The position numbers and the translations under genes are program-made. This document shows positions 30,351 to 39,366 of a DNA stretch of 64,000 nucleotides, in pieces. The stretch's first letter is position 1. Every line of letters starts with the position of its first letter. This stretch comes from Helicobacter sp. 12S02232-10. Its GTDB lineage: Bacteria > Campylobacterota > Campylobacteria > Campylobacterales > Helicobacteraceae. Location of the stretch: contig NZ_MLAQ01000002.1 of NCBI RefSeq assembly GCF_002272895.1, forward strand, positions 1 to 64,000. The letters are read 5' to 3'. The notes beneath the pieces are model-generated. The model saw only the letters and a list, made by a program, of their open reading frames with translations, searched no databases and was not told the DNA's origin.

Positions 30351-31112
30351 TTATTCTCCCTTGCCATATAGTTGTGTATCAATATGTTTATAATTAATAC
30401 TTGAATCCGTTTGGGTGAGACCCTTTTTAACATAAGCGCCATAAGTCAAAAGACCCAAAACAATAAAAAATACGCTCATAAACCATTTAATTCGTCTGAG
30501 ATTGCTAATCCCTAGTTTTTCAAACCAACCCCATTTGATACACAATCTATAAAGCCCTATAGATCCGTGAAGTTCTACAGCAAAAAGCAAAAAGATATAT
30601 AGAATCCAAAAATGTTCGCTTACAAATCGATATGCCGAGCCGTTTGGTCCAATTGTATCGGGTTGGGTCAGCATTACAAATAAATGCACGCTTGCTAAGA
30701 AAAACATAGCAAATCCTGTAGCTGCCTGCACAAACCACAAGTTTGTATCGCTGTGCTTCATCAAATGCTTATGGGTTTTTAACACGATAAACTGCCTATA
30801 GTTGATCGGGAATTTTCTCATTGCCAAAAATGCGTGTGCTACCAACACGATAATAACAACCACTGCCACCCCACTCACAATAGCAGGTTCGCCAGCCTTA
30901 AACAGAAAGCTCCCTTCAAAAAACTTAGCAACCTTATACATTGCCTCATCACTGATAAGTATGCTTGATACCAAAAACATATGAGCTATCATAAAAATAG
31001 CCAAAAATAATCCCGTAGCACTTTGCCAAAAATCAAGCTTGGCAGGCACTTTACTCTTTCTGCGTTCGGGGGTTATGCCCAAATAACTTTCGATGATTTT
31101 ATCTTGTTGCAT
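30351..31112 (-). CDS. frdC: Fumarate reductase cytochrome b subunit
   Basis: This 253-residue di-heme membrane anchor oxidises menaquinol. Five hydrophobic helices are visible (about 30-55, 75-97, 125-147, 165-187, 205-228), with conserved His at MIAHMF, VLVAHAFL, KTHKHLMKHSD and VELHGSIGLYRL. This is the Wolinella/Helicobacter type, unlike the E. coli FrdCD pair. SD AGGAG precedes the ATG. It is the first gene of frdCAB and has a long leader. Confidence 0.96.
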   Translation of the reverse strand: MQQDKIIESYLGITPERRKSKVPAKLDFWQSATGLFLAIFMIAHMFLVSSILISDEAMYKVAKFFEGSFLFKAGEPAIVSGVAVVVIIVLVAHAFLAMRKFPINYRQFIVLKTHKHLMKHSDTNLWFVQAATGFAMFFLASVHLFVMLTQPDTIGPNGSAYRFVSEHFWILYIFLLFAVELHGSIGLYRLCIKWGWFEKLGISNLRRIKWFMSVFFIVLGLLTYGAYVKKGLTQTDSSINYKHIDTQLYGKGE

Positions 31113-31413
31113 TTATTTCTCCTGATTGTATTTGTAAATTTAAGCCTTCAAAAATAAGCAGTCCTTCCAAAAAATTAAAAAATCCCTTTTGTTGCCACAT
31201 TTGCATTTTCCTTTTTATCAGCCAATTACAAGACCAAAGTTTTGAATTGCTTATACAAAAGAAAACTTTGCAAGATGTTTTATAGAGGTAGCGGCGCTGT
31301 AATAAGAGTTCATAAGATATTTTGGGAAGCAAACGTCTTGAAATGCTAAAATGAATAATACCGACAATTAGAGGCTTCAGACAAGACGACATTGAGGAAA
31401 CGTTTGCTCGCAT
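31099..31413 (-). CDS. Possible leader ORF of frdCAB (104 codons)
   Basis: The ATG at 31413 has a well placed SD (TTTAGGAGATTGAATG). The frame runs through the frdC leader and ends 14 bases inside frdC, an arrangement typical of translational coupling. The protein is Cys/Leu/Ser-rich with no domain I recognise, and its composition looks only marginally protein-like. It may be a real leader peptide or simply an open frame in a structured untranslated region. Confidence 0.3.
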   Translation of the reverse strand: MRANVSSMSSCLKPLIVGIIHFSISRRLLPKISYELLLQRRYLYKTSCKVFFCISNSKLWSCNWLIKRKMQMWQQKGFFNFLEGLLIFEGLNLQIQSGEINATR

Positions 31414-31453
31414 TCAATCTCCTAAACCTTTTAAGCAGCTAATCATAATTATA
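31328..31453 (-). promoter_or_regulatory. frdCAB promoter and structured leader
   Basis: A minus-strand TATAAT at 31448-31453 is the best promoter, placing the start about 330 bases before frdC. Near the 5' end of the leader, AGCAAACGT (minus strand, 31400-31408) can pair with ACGTTTGCT (31328-31336), closing a loop of about 60 bases. Together with the ORF that overlaps frdC this suggests a regulated leader, but no known riboswitch pattern is recognised. Confidence 0.4.
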
Positions 31454-31557
31454 AGACAAATACAGTTAAAAAATCTCTTAAAATTTCTAATTTATTAAGA
31501 AAAAATCTCTAATAGGTAAATTGATGATACTTTTTGTAAATCTTATCAAATAATTGC

Positions 31558-31563
31558 TACAAT
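31558..31563 (+). promoter_or_regulatory. -10 box of the tpiA-lpxD promoter
   Basis: TTGCTACAATAT (hexamer TACAAT) lies 54 bases before the tpiA ATG in the divergent frdC-tpiA gap. Confidence 0.45.
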
Positions 31564-31616
31564 ATCTTTATCTTTAAAATCTAAAAATTCAAAAGTATCT
31601 GGAGACAAAAATATTA

Positions 31617-32318
31617 ATGCAAAAAATTATCGCAGCAAATTTTAAAGCAAATCACACTAGAGAAACCACAAAAAAATACCTTCAAAAACTTGATTCTGAA
31701 TTAAAAAATTCAAACACAAACCAAATTTATATCTTTCCTTCTCTAGCAAGTTTATGCCCCAATCATTTCACATCTTTAAAAATAGGCGCACAAAACGCAT
31801 ATCCTACTTATAAAGGTGCTTTTACTGGGGAAATAGGTCTTGAAGCCTTAGAAGAATTTGATATCAAAACAATCCTTATCGGGCATAGCGAAAGAAGAAA
31901 TATCTTGAATGAAACGCAAGAATTTTGTGCTAAAAAATTTACATTTTTCGCCGAAAAAGACTTTGAAATCATTTACTGCATCGGTGAAAATATTTCCATC
32001 AGAGAAAAAGGGTTACGTGAAGTAGAAAATTTTATCAAAACCCAATTTGAAGGCATTGATTTAGGCTATAAAAAACTTATTCTCGCCTATGAACCCATAT
32101 GGGCAATAGGAACAGGCATAAGTGCGACAATTGAACAAATCAAAAAAACCCATTCAATCATTAAAAATTTTTCAAAATCCCCGTTACTTTATGGCGGAAG
32201 TGTCAATCCGAAAAATTCGAGCGAAATTCTGAGTCTTCCTGAGGTTGATGGGGTTCTTGTAGGAAATGCTTCACTTGATGTAGAAAGCTTTTATCAAATC
32301 AGTCAAGGAAATAAATGA
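31617..32318 (+). CDS. tpiA: Triosephosphate isomerase
   Basis: This 233-residue TIM barrel starts KIIAANFKANHT, with catalytic Lys in NFKAN. The catalytic His is in LIGHSERR, the catalytic Glu in AYEPIWAIGTG, and the phosphate loop is LYGGSVNPKN. It is slightly short, as in Helicobacter. GGAGA lies 12 bases before the ATG, rather far. lpxD follows after 49 bases. In H. pylori fabI lies between them; here it is missing. Confidence 0.95.
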   Translation: MQKIIAANFKANHTRETTKKYLQKLDSELKNSNTNQIYIFPSLASLCPNHFTSLKIGAQNAYPTYKGAFTGEIGLEALEEFDIKTILIGHSERRNILNETQEFCAKKFTFFAEKDFEIIYCIGENISIREKGLREVENFIKTQFEGIDLGYKKLILAYEPIWAIGTGISATIEQIKKTHSIIKNFSKSPLLYGGSVNPKNSSEILSLPEVDGVLVGNASLDVESFYQISQGNK

Positions 32319-32367
32319 TATTCAAAGGCAAAAGACTTGATAAAAGCAACAATAAAAAGGAGTGAAA

Positions 32368-33366
32368 ATGAAACTTTCTGAAATGCTTCAATCCATAGGT
32401 TTGGATATTCTTTTAAAAAAAGACTTTGAAGTTTCTAGTTTGGCTCCGCTTGAAAAAGCAGGTCAAAATGATGTCAGCTACATAGATCAAAGCAAATATT
32501 TAAAAGACCTTATTTTTTCTAATGCAGGTGCAGTGCTTATTAGAGAAAAAGATGCACAAGCAGTGCCTGAACATATTGAACCTATCATTGTTTCAAACCC
32601 ACATTTAATTTTTGCAAAACTTTCCAAATTTTTTATCCAGCCCCAGTTTTCACTTGCATCATCTCAAAATGAGATAAAAACACATCTGCAAACCGATCAA
32701 GAGTTGGATGTGGGCAAAGATACCGTGATTATGCCCAACGTATTCTTGGGCAATCGAGTAAAAATTGGCAACAATTGTCTCTTAATGCCCGGAGTGGTCA
32801 TAGGAGACGATACTCTTATCGGGGATAATTGTAAAATATTCCCAAACGTCGTTATTTATAAAAATACGCAAATCGGAAACAACGTATCTATCCACGCAGG
32901 CACAATAATCGGTAGCGATGGCTTTGGATACGCTCATACACAGACAGGCGAACACATCAAGATAGAACATAATGGATCAGTGGTTATTGAAGATGATGTT
33001 GAAATCGGTGCAAACAATACGATTGATCGGGCTGTATTTGGTGAAACTAGAATCAAAAAAGGGACAAAAATCGACAATCTTGTCCAAATTGCTCATAATT
33101 GCGTTGTTGGAGAACATTCTTTATTAGTTTCTCAAGTCGGATTAGCAGGCTCAACCACAACCGGACGCAATGTAGTAATGGGCGGTCAGGCAGGAACAGG
33201 AGGGCACATCCATATAGGGGATTTTACCCAAATAGCAGGACGAGGAGCTGTCGGAAAAAATCTTCCACCCCATACAAAATGGGGCGGGCATCCTTTGATG
33301 GAATTAGATGAATGGATGAAGTTTTTTGTCACCCTCAGAAGAATGGTTAAAAAGAAAAATCCATAA
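32368..33366 (+). CDS. lpxD: UDP-3-O-acylglucosamine N-acyltransferase
   Basis: This 332-residue left-handed beta-helix acyltransferase performs the third step of lipid A synthesis. Hexapeptide repeats fill residues about 105-280 ([40 protein letters not shown] with the catalytic-region His, [20 protein letters not shown]). A GTG two codons earlier opens the frame, but AGGAG is correctly spaced for ATG 32368. Confidence 0.95.
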   Translation: MKLSEMLQSIGLDILLKKDFEVSSLAPLEKAGQNDVSYIDQSKYLKDLIFSNAGAVLIREKDAQAVPEHIEPIIVSNPHLIFAKLSKFFIQPQFSLASSQNEIKTHLQTDQELDVGKDTVIMPNVFLGNRVKIGNNCLLMPGVVIGDDTLIGDNCKIFPNVVIYKNTQIGNNVSIHAGTIIGSDGFGYAHTQTGEHIKIEHNGSVVIEDDVEIGANNTIDRAVFGETRIKKGTKIDNLVQIAHNCVVGEHSLLVSQVGLAGSTTTGRNVVMGGQAGTGGHIHIGDFTQIAGRGAVGKNLPPHTKWGGHPLMELDEWMKFFVTLRRMVKKKNP

Positions 33367-33411
33367 ATTCGATTCTTTTAATCAGAAATTCATCTGATAT
33401 ACCCCAGCATA

Positions 33412-33996
33412 TCAAAAACGATACGCTATATGAACGCTATAGGTCGCATTTCCTTTTGTGTCAAAATCCATATCGGGTGTGATCATCAGTTTATCAGGTT
33501 TGTATTTACTTGTAAAAAGCCAAGCAAATCCCCAACCAATCGCACTTCCTACAAGAACCTGCCAAACAGAGTGTTTTTTGGCATAAACCCTAGAGGCATC
33601 TGTTAGCAAAGCCAATACGACAACAGGAATAGCAGGTTTCCAACCATAACGATAAAACACAAATCCTGCCGCACTAAAAGCCCCACCGGCGTGACCGCTT
33701 GGCATTCCTTTATAGTCCTCACAACAAGGGCGTTTAGCAAAAGCAATATTATGCCCATTCTTATGGGCGGCATAAAATCCCCATTTAACTCCTTCTATAA
33801 CCCCTTGAGTAACCAAACTTCCCAAAGCCAACTCACCAAAACCGCGATAATCTTCCATTCCCAAAGAAACCACTCCCACAAAGACTGGAAGCAACCTAAA
33901 AACATCTCCGAATTTTTCAAAATCACTTTTTGCGATTGCACTCGTGCTCCAAGCACTCCAAACAATCATTCCAATCAAAATCATTTTTCTCATCAA
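33412..33996 (-). CDS. PAP2-family phosphatase, membrane/periplasmic
   Basis: This 194-residue protein has a signal peptide (1-22, ending SAIA). The PAP2 motifs are AFAKRP (about 84-90), MPSGHAGGAFSA with catalytic His, and SRVYAKKHSVWQVLVG with the third-motif His. The Asp that often follows the third motif is Gln here. It could act on lipid A phosphates (LpxE/LpxF-like) or on undecaprenyl diphosphate. Its closeness to lpxD makes a lipid A role attractive but unproven. It ends in RF, typical of outer-membrane proteins, and is convergent with lpxD. Confidence 0.75.
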   Translation of the reverse strand: MMRKMILIGMIVWSAWSTSAIAKSDFEKFGDVFRLLPVFVGVVSLGMEDYRGFGELALGSLVTQGVIEGVKWGFYAAHKNGHNIAFAKRPCCEDYKGMPSGHAGGAFSAAGFVFYRYGWKPAIPVVVLALLTDASRVYAKKHSVWQVLVGSAIGWGFAWLFTSKYKPDKLMITPDMDFDTKGNATYSVHIAYRF

Positions 33997-34283
33997 ACTC
34001 CTTTATTATTTCAAAACCCCATCGCGCATAAAAACATATTAACTCATCCTCTCTCTTTAGAAAAGGATGAAAACTTAAGAAAATTGCGCGCAAAAAATCA
34101 AGCTTGTATTGTGTGCAACTTTTACTGTATATTCTATGAAAAAACCATTAAAATCAGTGCAAGATTATTTTTTTAACTATTCCTTACACATTTATCAAAT
34201 ATTTGATTTTATGCCTTAAGGTTAATGGTGTTTATATTGATTATTAGAAATATGAAAATCCAAATCCCTCTAAAGGAGATAAA

Positions 34284-35402
34284 ATGATTATCGGTTGTCC
34301 AAAGGAAATCAAAGATCACGAGTTTCGAGTCGGATTAACTCCATCAAATGTCCATACCTTCAGTGAAGCTGGGTGTAAGGTCTATATAGAAAAAGGTGCG
34401 GGCGAAGCCATCAATTTTTATGATGAGGATTATAAAAATGCCGGAGCAATCATTGCAGATAAAGAAGAGCTTTTTGAAAAAAGCGAGATGATCATCAAAG
34501 TCAAAGAGCCTGTTAAAGAAGAATACGATCTCTTTAAAGAAAAACAGGTTTTATATACTTATTTGCATTTAGCAAATGACAAAGAACTTACCGAAATGCT
34601 TTTGAAAAAAAAGATTTTTTCCATTGCTTATGAAACCATTAGAAAAGGGAAACTTTTGCCTTGTTTAGCCCCTATGAGTTCGATTGCAGGCAGGCTCTCA
34701 ATCATTGAAGGGGCAAAATACCTAGAAAAAACCTATGGAGGCAATGGCACATTTATCGGTGGGGCACCTGGAACCCGTAAAGGAAAGGTTTTGATTTTAG
34801 GTGGTGGGAATGTCGGCTTTAATGCAGCCCAAATGGCATTAGGACTAGGAGCAGAAGTCATCATAGCAGATATTGACCTTGCCCGTCTTGAATACATTGA
34901 TCAGGTCTTTCACTCCAAAATCACGACACTTTATAGCGATAGCGGCAATATCAAAGAATGGATTCGGGACTGCGATATTTTGATCGGTTCAGTCTTGATT
35001 CCAGGAAGCAAAGCACCCAAACTTATCCGAAAAGAACACTTAAAATTGATGAAAAAAGGGGCAGTCATTGTGGATGTAGCTATCGATCAAGGCGGTTGTA
35101 TAGAGACTTCACACCCCACTACACATACCGATCCAATTTATATCATTGATGGAATTGTGCATTACTCTGTAGCCAATATGCCCGGAGCCGTAGCAAAAAC
35201 ATCGACTATAGCCCTTACCAACACTACAGTGCCTTATGGACTAAAAATTGCTACTTTGGGCGCTAAAGAAGCTTGCTTGCAAATTCCTGAATTGACTGAA
35301 GGACTCAATACCATTGATGGCAAAATCACTTATAAAGGAATCGCCCAAGCATTTGGTGCGGATTATTTTGATCCCATAGCAACACTTCAAGCTTACCAAT
35401 AA
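34284..35402 (+). CDS. ald: Alanine dehydrogenase
   Basis: This 372-residue NAD-dependent enzyme interconverts alanine and pyruvate plus ammonia. The N-terminus MIIGCPKEIKDHEFRVGLTP, Lys in KVKEP, catalytic His in YTYLHLA and Rossmann motif LGGGNVGFNAAQMALGLGA all match. VDVAIDQGGC and HYSVANMPGAVAKTST follow. SD AAGGAG is present. It is monocistronic, with a strong terminator 38 bases after the stop. Confidence 0.96.
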   Translation: MIIGCPKEIKDHEFRVGLTPSNVHTFSEAGCKVYIEKGAGEAINFYDEDYKNAGAIIADKEELFEKSEMIIKVKEPVKEEYDLFKEKQVLYTYLHLANDKELTEMLLKKKIFSIAYETIRKGKLLPCLAPMSSIAGRLSIIEGAKYLEKTYGGNGTFIGGAPGTRKGKVLILGGGNVGFNAAQMALGLGAEVIIADIDLARLEYIDQVFHSKITTLYSDSGNIKEWIRDCDILIGSVLIPGSKAPKLIRKEHLKLMKKGAVIVDVAIDQGGCIETSHPTTHTDPIYIIDGIVHYSVANMPGAVAKTSTIALTNTTVPYGLKIATLGAKEACLQIPELTEGLNTIDGKITYKGIAQAFGADYFDPIATLQAYQ

Positions 35403-35440
35403 TCCTCTTAAATCCCAAATGCATACCCATTCCTTTACTT

Positions 35441-35486
35441 CTTGATTTAAATCCTTGTAAAAAAGCAAGGGTTTGAATCAAGTTTT
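35441..35486 (+). terminator. Rho-independent terminator after ald
   Basis: The 17-base arms CTTGATTTAAATCCTTG and CAAGGGTTTGAATCAAG (35441-35457 and 35466-35482) pair with only two G-T wobbles around an 8-base loop, and TTTT follows. This separates ald from the TonB receptor locus. Confidence 0.85.
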
Positions 35487-35538
35487 CATAAAAAATAAAA
35501 ATATATTAAAAAATTAAGCTTTATAAAAAATATTTAAA

Positions 35539-35568
35539 TTATAATTATGATTACTATTTTAATTATAA
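35539..35568 (+). promoter_or_regulatory. AT-rich dyad in front of the TonB receptor
   Basis: TTATAATTA (35539-35547) and TAATTATAA (35560-35568) form an exact inverted repeat 17 bases before the start codon. The half-sites resemble the published Helicobacter NikR half-sites (TATWATT / AATWATA), but the spacing is 14 rather than 11, and Fur sites are also AT-rich. It is a candidate metal-regulator operator only. Confidence 0.4.
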
Positions 35569-35584
35569 AGGAAAAATTATCATA

Positions 35585-38135
35585 ATGTCAAAGAATGCCC
35601 TTTTATCTGTACTTAGTGCCCTAATTTTAAGCACACAAAACATATCTGCTCAAGAGATAAAAAATTCCCAAAAAGATAATGAAAAGCATTACAAACTCCC
35701 TAAAATACAAATTGAGGCTAATAAAAATAGTATTTATGAAATGGGGGGGGGGGCATAACATTTCTGAATATTTCATCAATGCCTTCCCCTCTAGCAATGG
35801 ACAAATCACAGATTTTCTTAAAATTAACCCCAATGTCCAGTTTAGCAATTCTTTTAACAACTCTAAAACGCCCGGCGAAATCGACCCGCCAAATGTCTCC
35901 ATCAACGGCGCACCGTTTTATCAAAATCTCTTTCAACTTGATGGCATCAGTATCAACAATGATTTAAATCCCGCTGCAAGCAACCCTGCAAACGCTACAA
36001 TCATACCCGGAAGATCTCAAGGACTTGCAGTTGATGCCTCAATGATTCAAAACATTCGCGTTTATGACAGCAATATTTCAGCCAAATACGGCGGATTTGA
36101 AGGTGGGGTTATTGATGCACAAACCAAAAATCCGAGCAAAGAATTTAAAACCAAGCTTTCCTACCAATTCACAAGCTCTAAACTCACTAAATACCATATT
36201 TATGATTCTGAATATGAAAATTTTATCCAATCAGATTCTGAAAGCAACCAACCTGAATTTTTCAAATATTTCATCAGGGGTCAAGCGCAAGGCTATGTAA
36301 CCAAAGACTTCGGAATCATCGGGAGTTTTTCAACTACTCAATCGATTATCCCGCTGTATGTTTATCAATCAAGCTTCCATAAACCCGATCGAAAAAAGAA
36401 CAAACGCGCCATTTATAATTATTTCTTAAAGGGCGTCTATAGTGGGATAGAAAATCTTTTTTTGGAAGCAAGTCTTGCATATATGCCTCAAAACAATCAA
36501 TATTTTATCTTAAATACCAAAGATTCCTTATATTCTATCCACCAAGGAGGCTGGCAAGCGTTATTGAAAACTTCATATGATTTTAAATTTGCAAATTTTA
36601 TCGGTACGCTTTCTTATAGCGATGAAACTAATTCTCGAAATGGAGAAAAACAATATTTTAAGGCGTGGAAACCATCAAGTGAAAAAAATTGGGGAACAAA
36701 AACCTTATCAAGTGAGGGAACGTGGGGCAATGTAGATACAATTCAAAGAAACATTACCTATAAAAGCAATATGGATTTTGAGGTCTTGGAATTTTTTCAC
36801 ACAAAACATCTCTTAAGTACGGGTATCCAACTCGGTTATACCTATGCCTATTATGGGCGACCCAATGATTTTTATGAAACCAAACTTAGTTCGCAAAAAC
36901 CCTTAAAAAGCTCACAGACCTGTAGCGAAACAGATTATTGCTCTGCTTCGCCCGTAAGCACCCAAACAGGGATTTGGAAAGACAATATCGGGCAATATGC
37001 AGGGCAGCTTACCATCTACCAAAAAGGTAAAATCCAATTGGATAATTTTGCTTATGGGCTATACATTGAAGACAATATCAATCTTTGGCGATTTCATTTT
37101 CGTCCAGGCGTGCGACTTGATGGCGATACTTATATGAAAAAACTCACACTTGCTCCAAGAATAAGTCTTGAAATGGACGTTTTTGGCAATGGTATCACTC
37201 ACCTTATGGGCGGGTACAATCGCTACTATGGACGCAATATTATGGCTTACCGTCTCCAAGATGGTATCAAAGCACTCGAACTCACCCAAACCAGAAGCAA
37301 CCCCGATCAAGAATGGACAAAAAGCATCGCAAGCAAAAGCAATGTCAAATTTGAAAAACTCAAAATTCCCTATAATGATGAATTTGTCGCAGGAATATCC
37401 CAAAAAATATGGCAAATAAAAGGGAGTTTCAAATATGTCCGTCGTAACGGAAAAGATGAGATCATCAAAGTCGCTCACAGCAAAATGCTCAACCCGTTGC
37501 CTGATACCAACTACGCGCCTGTATATTTCACCTATAGCAATGAAGGCAAAAGCGTCAGCGATATTTTTTCACTCAGTATCGAAATGTCAAAACCCATCAA
37601 ATTTTTTAATATTTATCAAGATTTTTTATTCACAGCCGATTATTCCAACATTCATAGAAATTTCACCGATTATGCCAATAGCCTCAAAAATGATCGTATC
37701 TTTTTTGAGGGCAAAACAATCTTATTATCCCAACTGCCCCCTGATAATTTCGCCAAACCTTGGAATGCACGCTTTACAAGCATTACTAATATCAAATTTT
37801 CACGCCTGCTTTTAACTTGGAGCAATTTCTTTTCTTTTCGTTCAGGTTATATCGGCATTACAAACATAGGCAAAAAAATAATGAACGATGGGACAACTTT
37901 AACAGAATACAAACGTTTTAATTTTCCCAATGCTTTCAATTGGGATACTCGAATCGGTTTGAACTTCAACTTTTGGGGTAAAAATACACTTTTTATGAAT
38001 CTAGATATTTATAATTTGCTTGATAACCTCAATATCGCCACAGCCAAGTTTAAAACCCTCAAAGGGGATACAACCACAACCCCTACCTATGAGGCAGGCA
38101 GATCATTTTGGTTGCAAGCAGGTTATGAATTCTAA
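35585..38135 (+). CDS. Phase-variable TonB-dependent outer membrane receptor (OFF in this assembly)
   Basis: The ATG at 35585 follows AAGGAAA and gives a signal peptide (MSKNALLSVLSALILSTQNI, cleaved near ISAQ). The frame then meets eleven G (35743-35753) and stops at TAA 35756. The rest of the receptor (plug domain with NVSINGAPFYQNLFQLDGIS and AKYGGFEGGVIDAQTK, then a beta-barrel ending in FWLQAGYEF) is in another frame. Removing one G joins them as EMGGGHNISEY and gives 849 residues. The terminal Phe and aromatic ending are typical of outer-membrane barrels. The substrate is unknown; a chelated metal is likely. The 3' end overlaps a di-heme peroxidase gene. Confidence 0.85.
35743..35753 (+). 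repeat. Phase-variation tract G11
   Basis: Eleven consecutive G lie at codon 53 of the TonB receptor gene. Length 10 or 13 restores the full frame; length 11 stops translation after 57 residues. Confidence 0.9.
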
Positions 38136-39189
38136 GATTTTTTTGCTTTTTTTGGCAATATGCAAGCTTGCCTATGGAATGCCAAAAAATATTGAGCAAA
38201 TCAGAGAAATGTATCAAAAGCCCTCCTCTGTTTGGGAAAAACCCAATGTTGATACAGGGGTCGATTACAAAGAGCTTTCCCCCCTCCCACTAAAAGCATC
38301 TTTTCCTAAATATAATCCCTATTCCAAAGAAAAAGCAAAACTGGGCAAAAAACTATTTTATGACCCCCTCCTTTCACTTTCAAAAAAACTTTCTTGTGCG
38401 AGCTGCCATAAAAAAGAATTCGGATTTGCAGATAACGTAAAGCTTTCTTTGGGACATAATGACCAAAAAGGTACCCGCAATACTCCAAGCATTACAATGA
38501 GCGCTTTTGGGAAAGAAAAATTTTGGGATGGCAGAGCCAAAAACTTAGAAGACCAAGCTTTATTTCCCATAGCAAATCCAAAAGAAATGGCATTGCCCTT
38601 AAAAGATTTACTAAGGCGATTAAATGTTGATAAATTTTACAAAAAAGAATTTCAAACCGCATTTCAAACATCTCCCATCACATTAAAACAAATTGCTGAT
38701 GCCCTAGCGACATATGAGAGGACCTTACTCCCCAAAAGAAATGCTTTTGATAAATTTTTACTTGGAGAAAAGAATGCCTTAAGTGATAAAGAAGTCTGGG
38801 GATTGCATCTATTTCGCACTAAAGCAAAATGTATGAATTGCCATTATGGGACTGCTTTTAGCGATGGTAAGTTCCATAATTTAGGGCTTACCTATTATAA
38901 ACGCAAATATCAAGATTTAGGTAGATATGAAGTAAGTCGGGATATAAAGGATATCGGAACGTTTAAAACTCCTTCTTTAAGAGGTGTCATCAAAAGCCCT
39001 CCGTATATGCATAATGGACTATTTCCCAATTTATCTGGGGTGTTAAATGCCTATAATGCAGGAATGTTTCATCCTAAGCCCGAAGACACCAATGATGCCT
39101 TATTTCCAAAAACCTCTCCCCTACTCCACAAGCTTTTTTTAAACAATGAAGAATTAAAGGCATTGGAAGCTTTTTTAAAAACGCTTTAA
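38125..39189 (+). CDS. Periplasmic di-heme cytochrome c peroxidase/MauG-family protein
   Basis: This 354-residue protein has a signal peptide (MNSKIFLLFLAICKLAYG). Heme-binding CxxCH sites are CASCH (91-95) and CMNCH (236-240). Family blocks are LGKKLFYDPLLS, GTRNTPSI, FWDGRAKNLEDQA and FKTPSLRGVIKSPPYMHNG. Such proteins reduce H2O2 or carry out MauG/MbnH-like oxidations. The ATG lies inside the last codons of the receptor gene (11-bp overlap), so the peroxidase is probably translated from the same mRNA. The longer open frame upstream is ignored because it lacks the signal peptide. It differs from a stand-alone detoxifying CCP mainly in this context. Confidence 0.87.
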   Translation: MNSKIFLLFLAICKLAYGMPKNIEQIREMYQKPSSVWEKPNVDTGVDYKELSPLPLKASFPKYNPYSKEKAKLGKKLFYDPLLSLSKKLSCASCHKKEFGFADNVKLSLGHNDQKGTRNTPSITMSAFGKEKFWDGRAKNLEDQALFPIANPKEMALPLKDLLRRLNVDKFYKKEFQTAFQTSPITLKQIADALATYERTLLPKRNAFDKFLLGEKNALSDKEVWGLHLFRTKAKCMNCHYGTAFSDGKFHNLGLTYYKRKYQDLGRYEVSRDIKDIGTFKTPSLRGVIKSPPYMHNGLFPNLSGVLNAYNAGMFHPKPEDTNDALFPKTSPLLHKLFLNNEELKALEAFLKTL

Positions 39190-39366
39190 ATCTCTATGCA
39201 TTGCATCAAATCCAACACTGACACAACATTTTACGCTTCTTTTATCGATTTGCCCTCCATAATGTATGCAAACTCAAAATGATTTTGATCAAATAGCAAA
39301 AAACACAAAAAATACAACAAATTTTAATCCTATCTTGGTTAAAATAGCAGAATTAAAGGGCGATGT

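Noticed and set aside
35539-35568. Firm NikR operator call
   Set aside because: Half-site bases fit, but the spacing is 14 instead of 11, so only a general metal-regulator candidate is reported.
37059-37478. 139-codon minus-strand frame inside the TonB receptor
   Set aside because: It lies opposite a clear beta-barrel coding frame and has no start signals.
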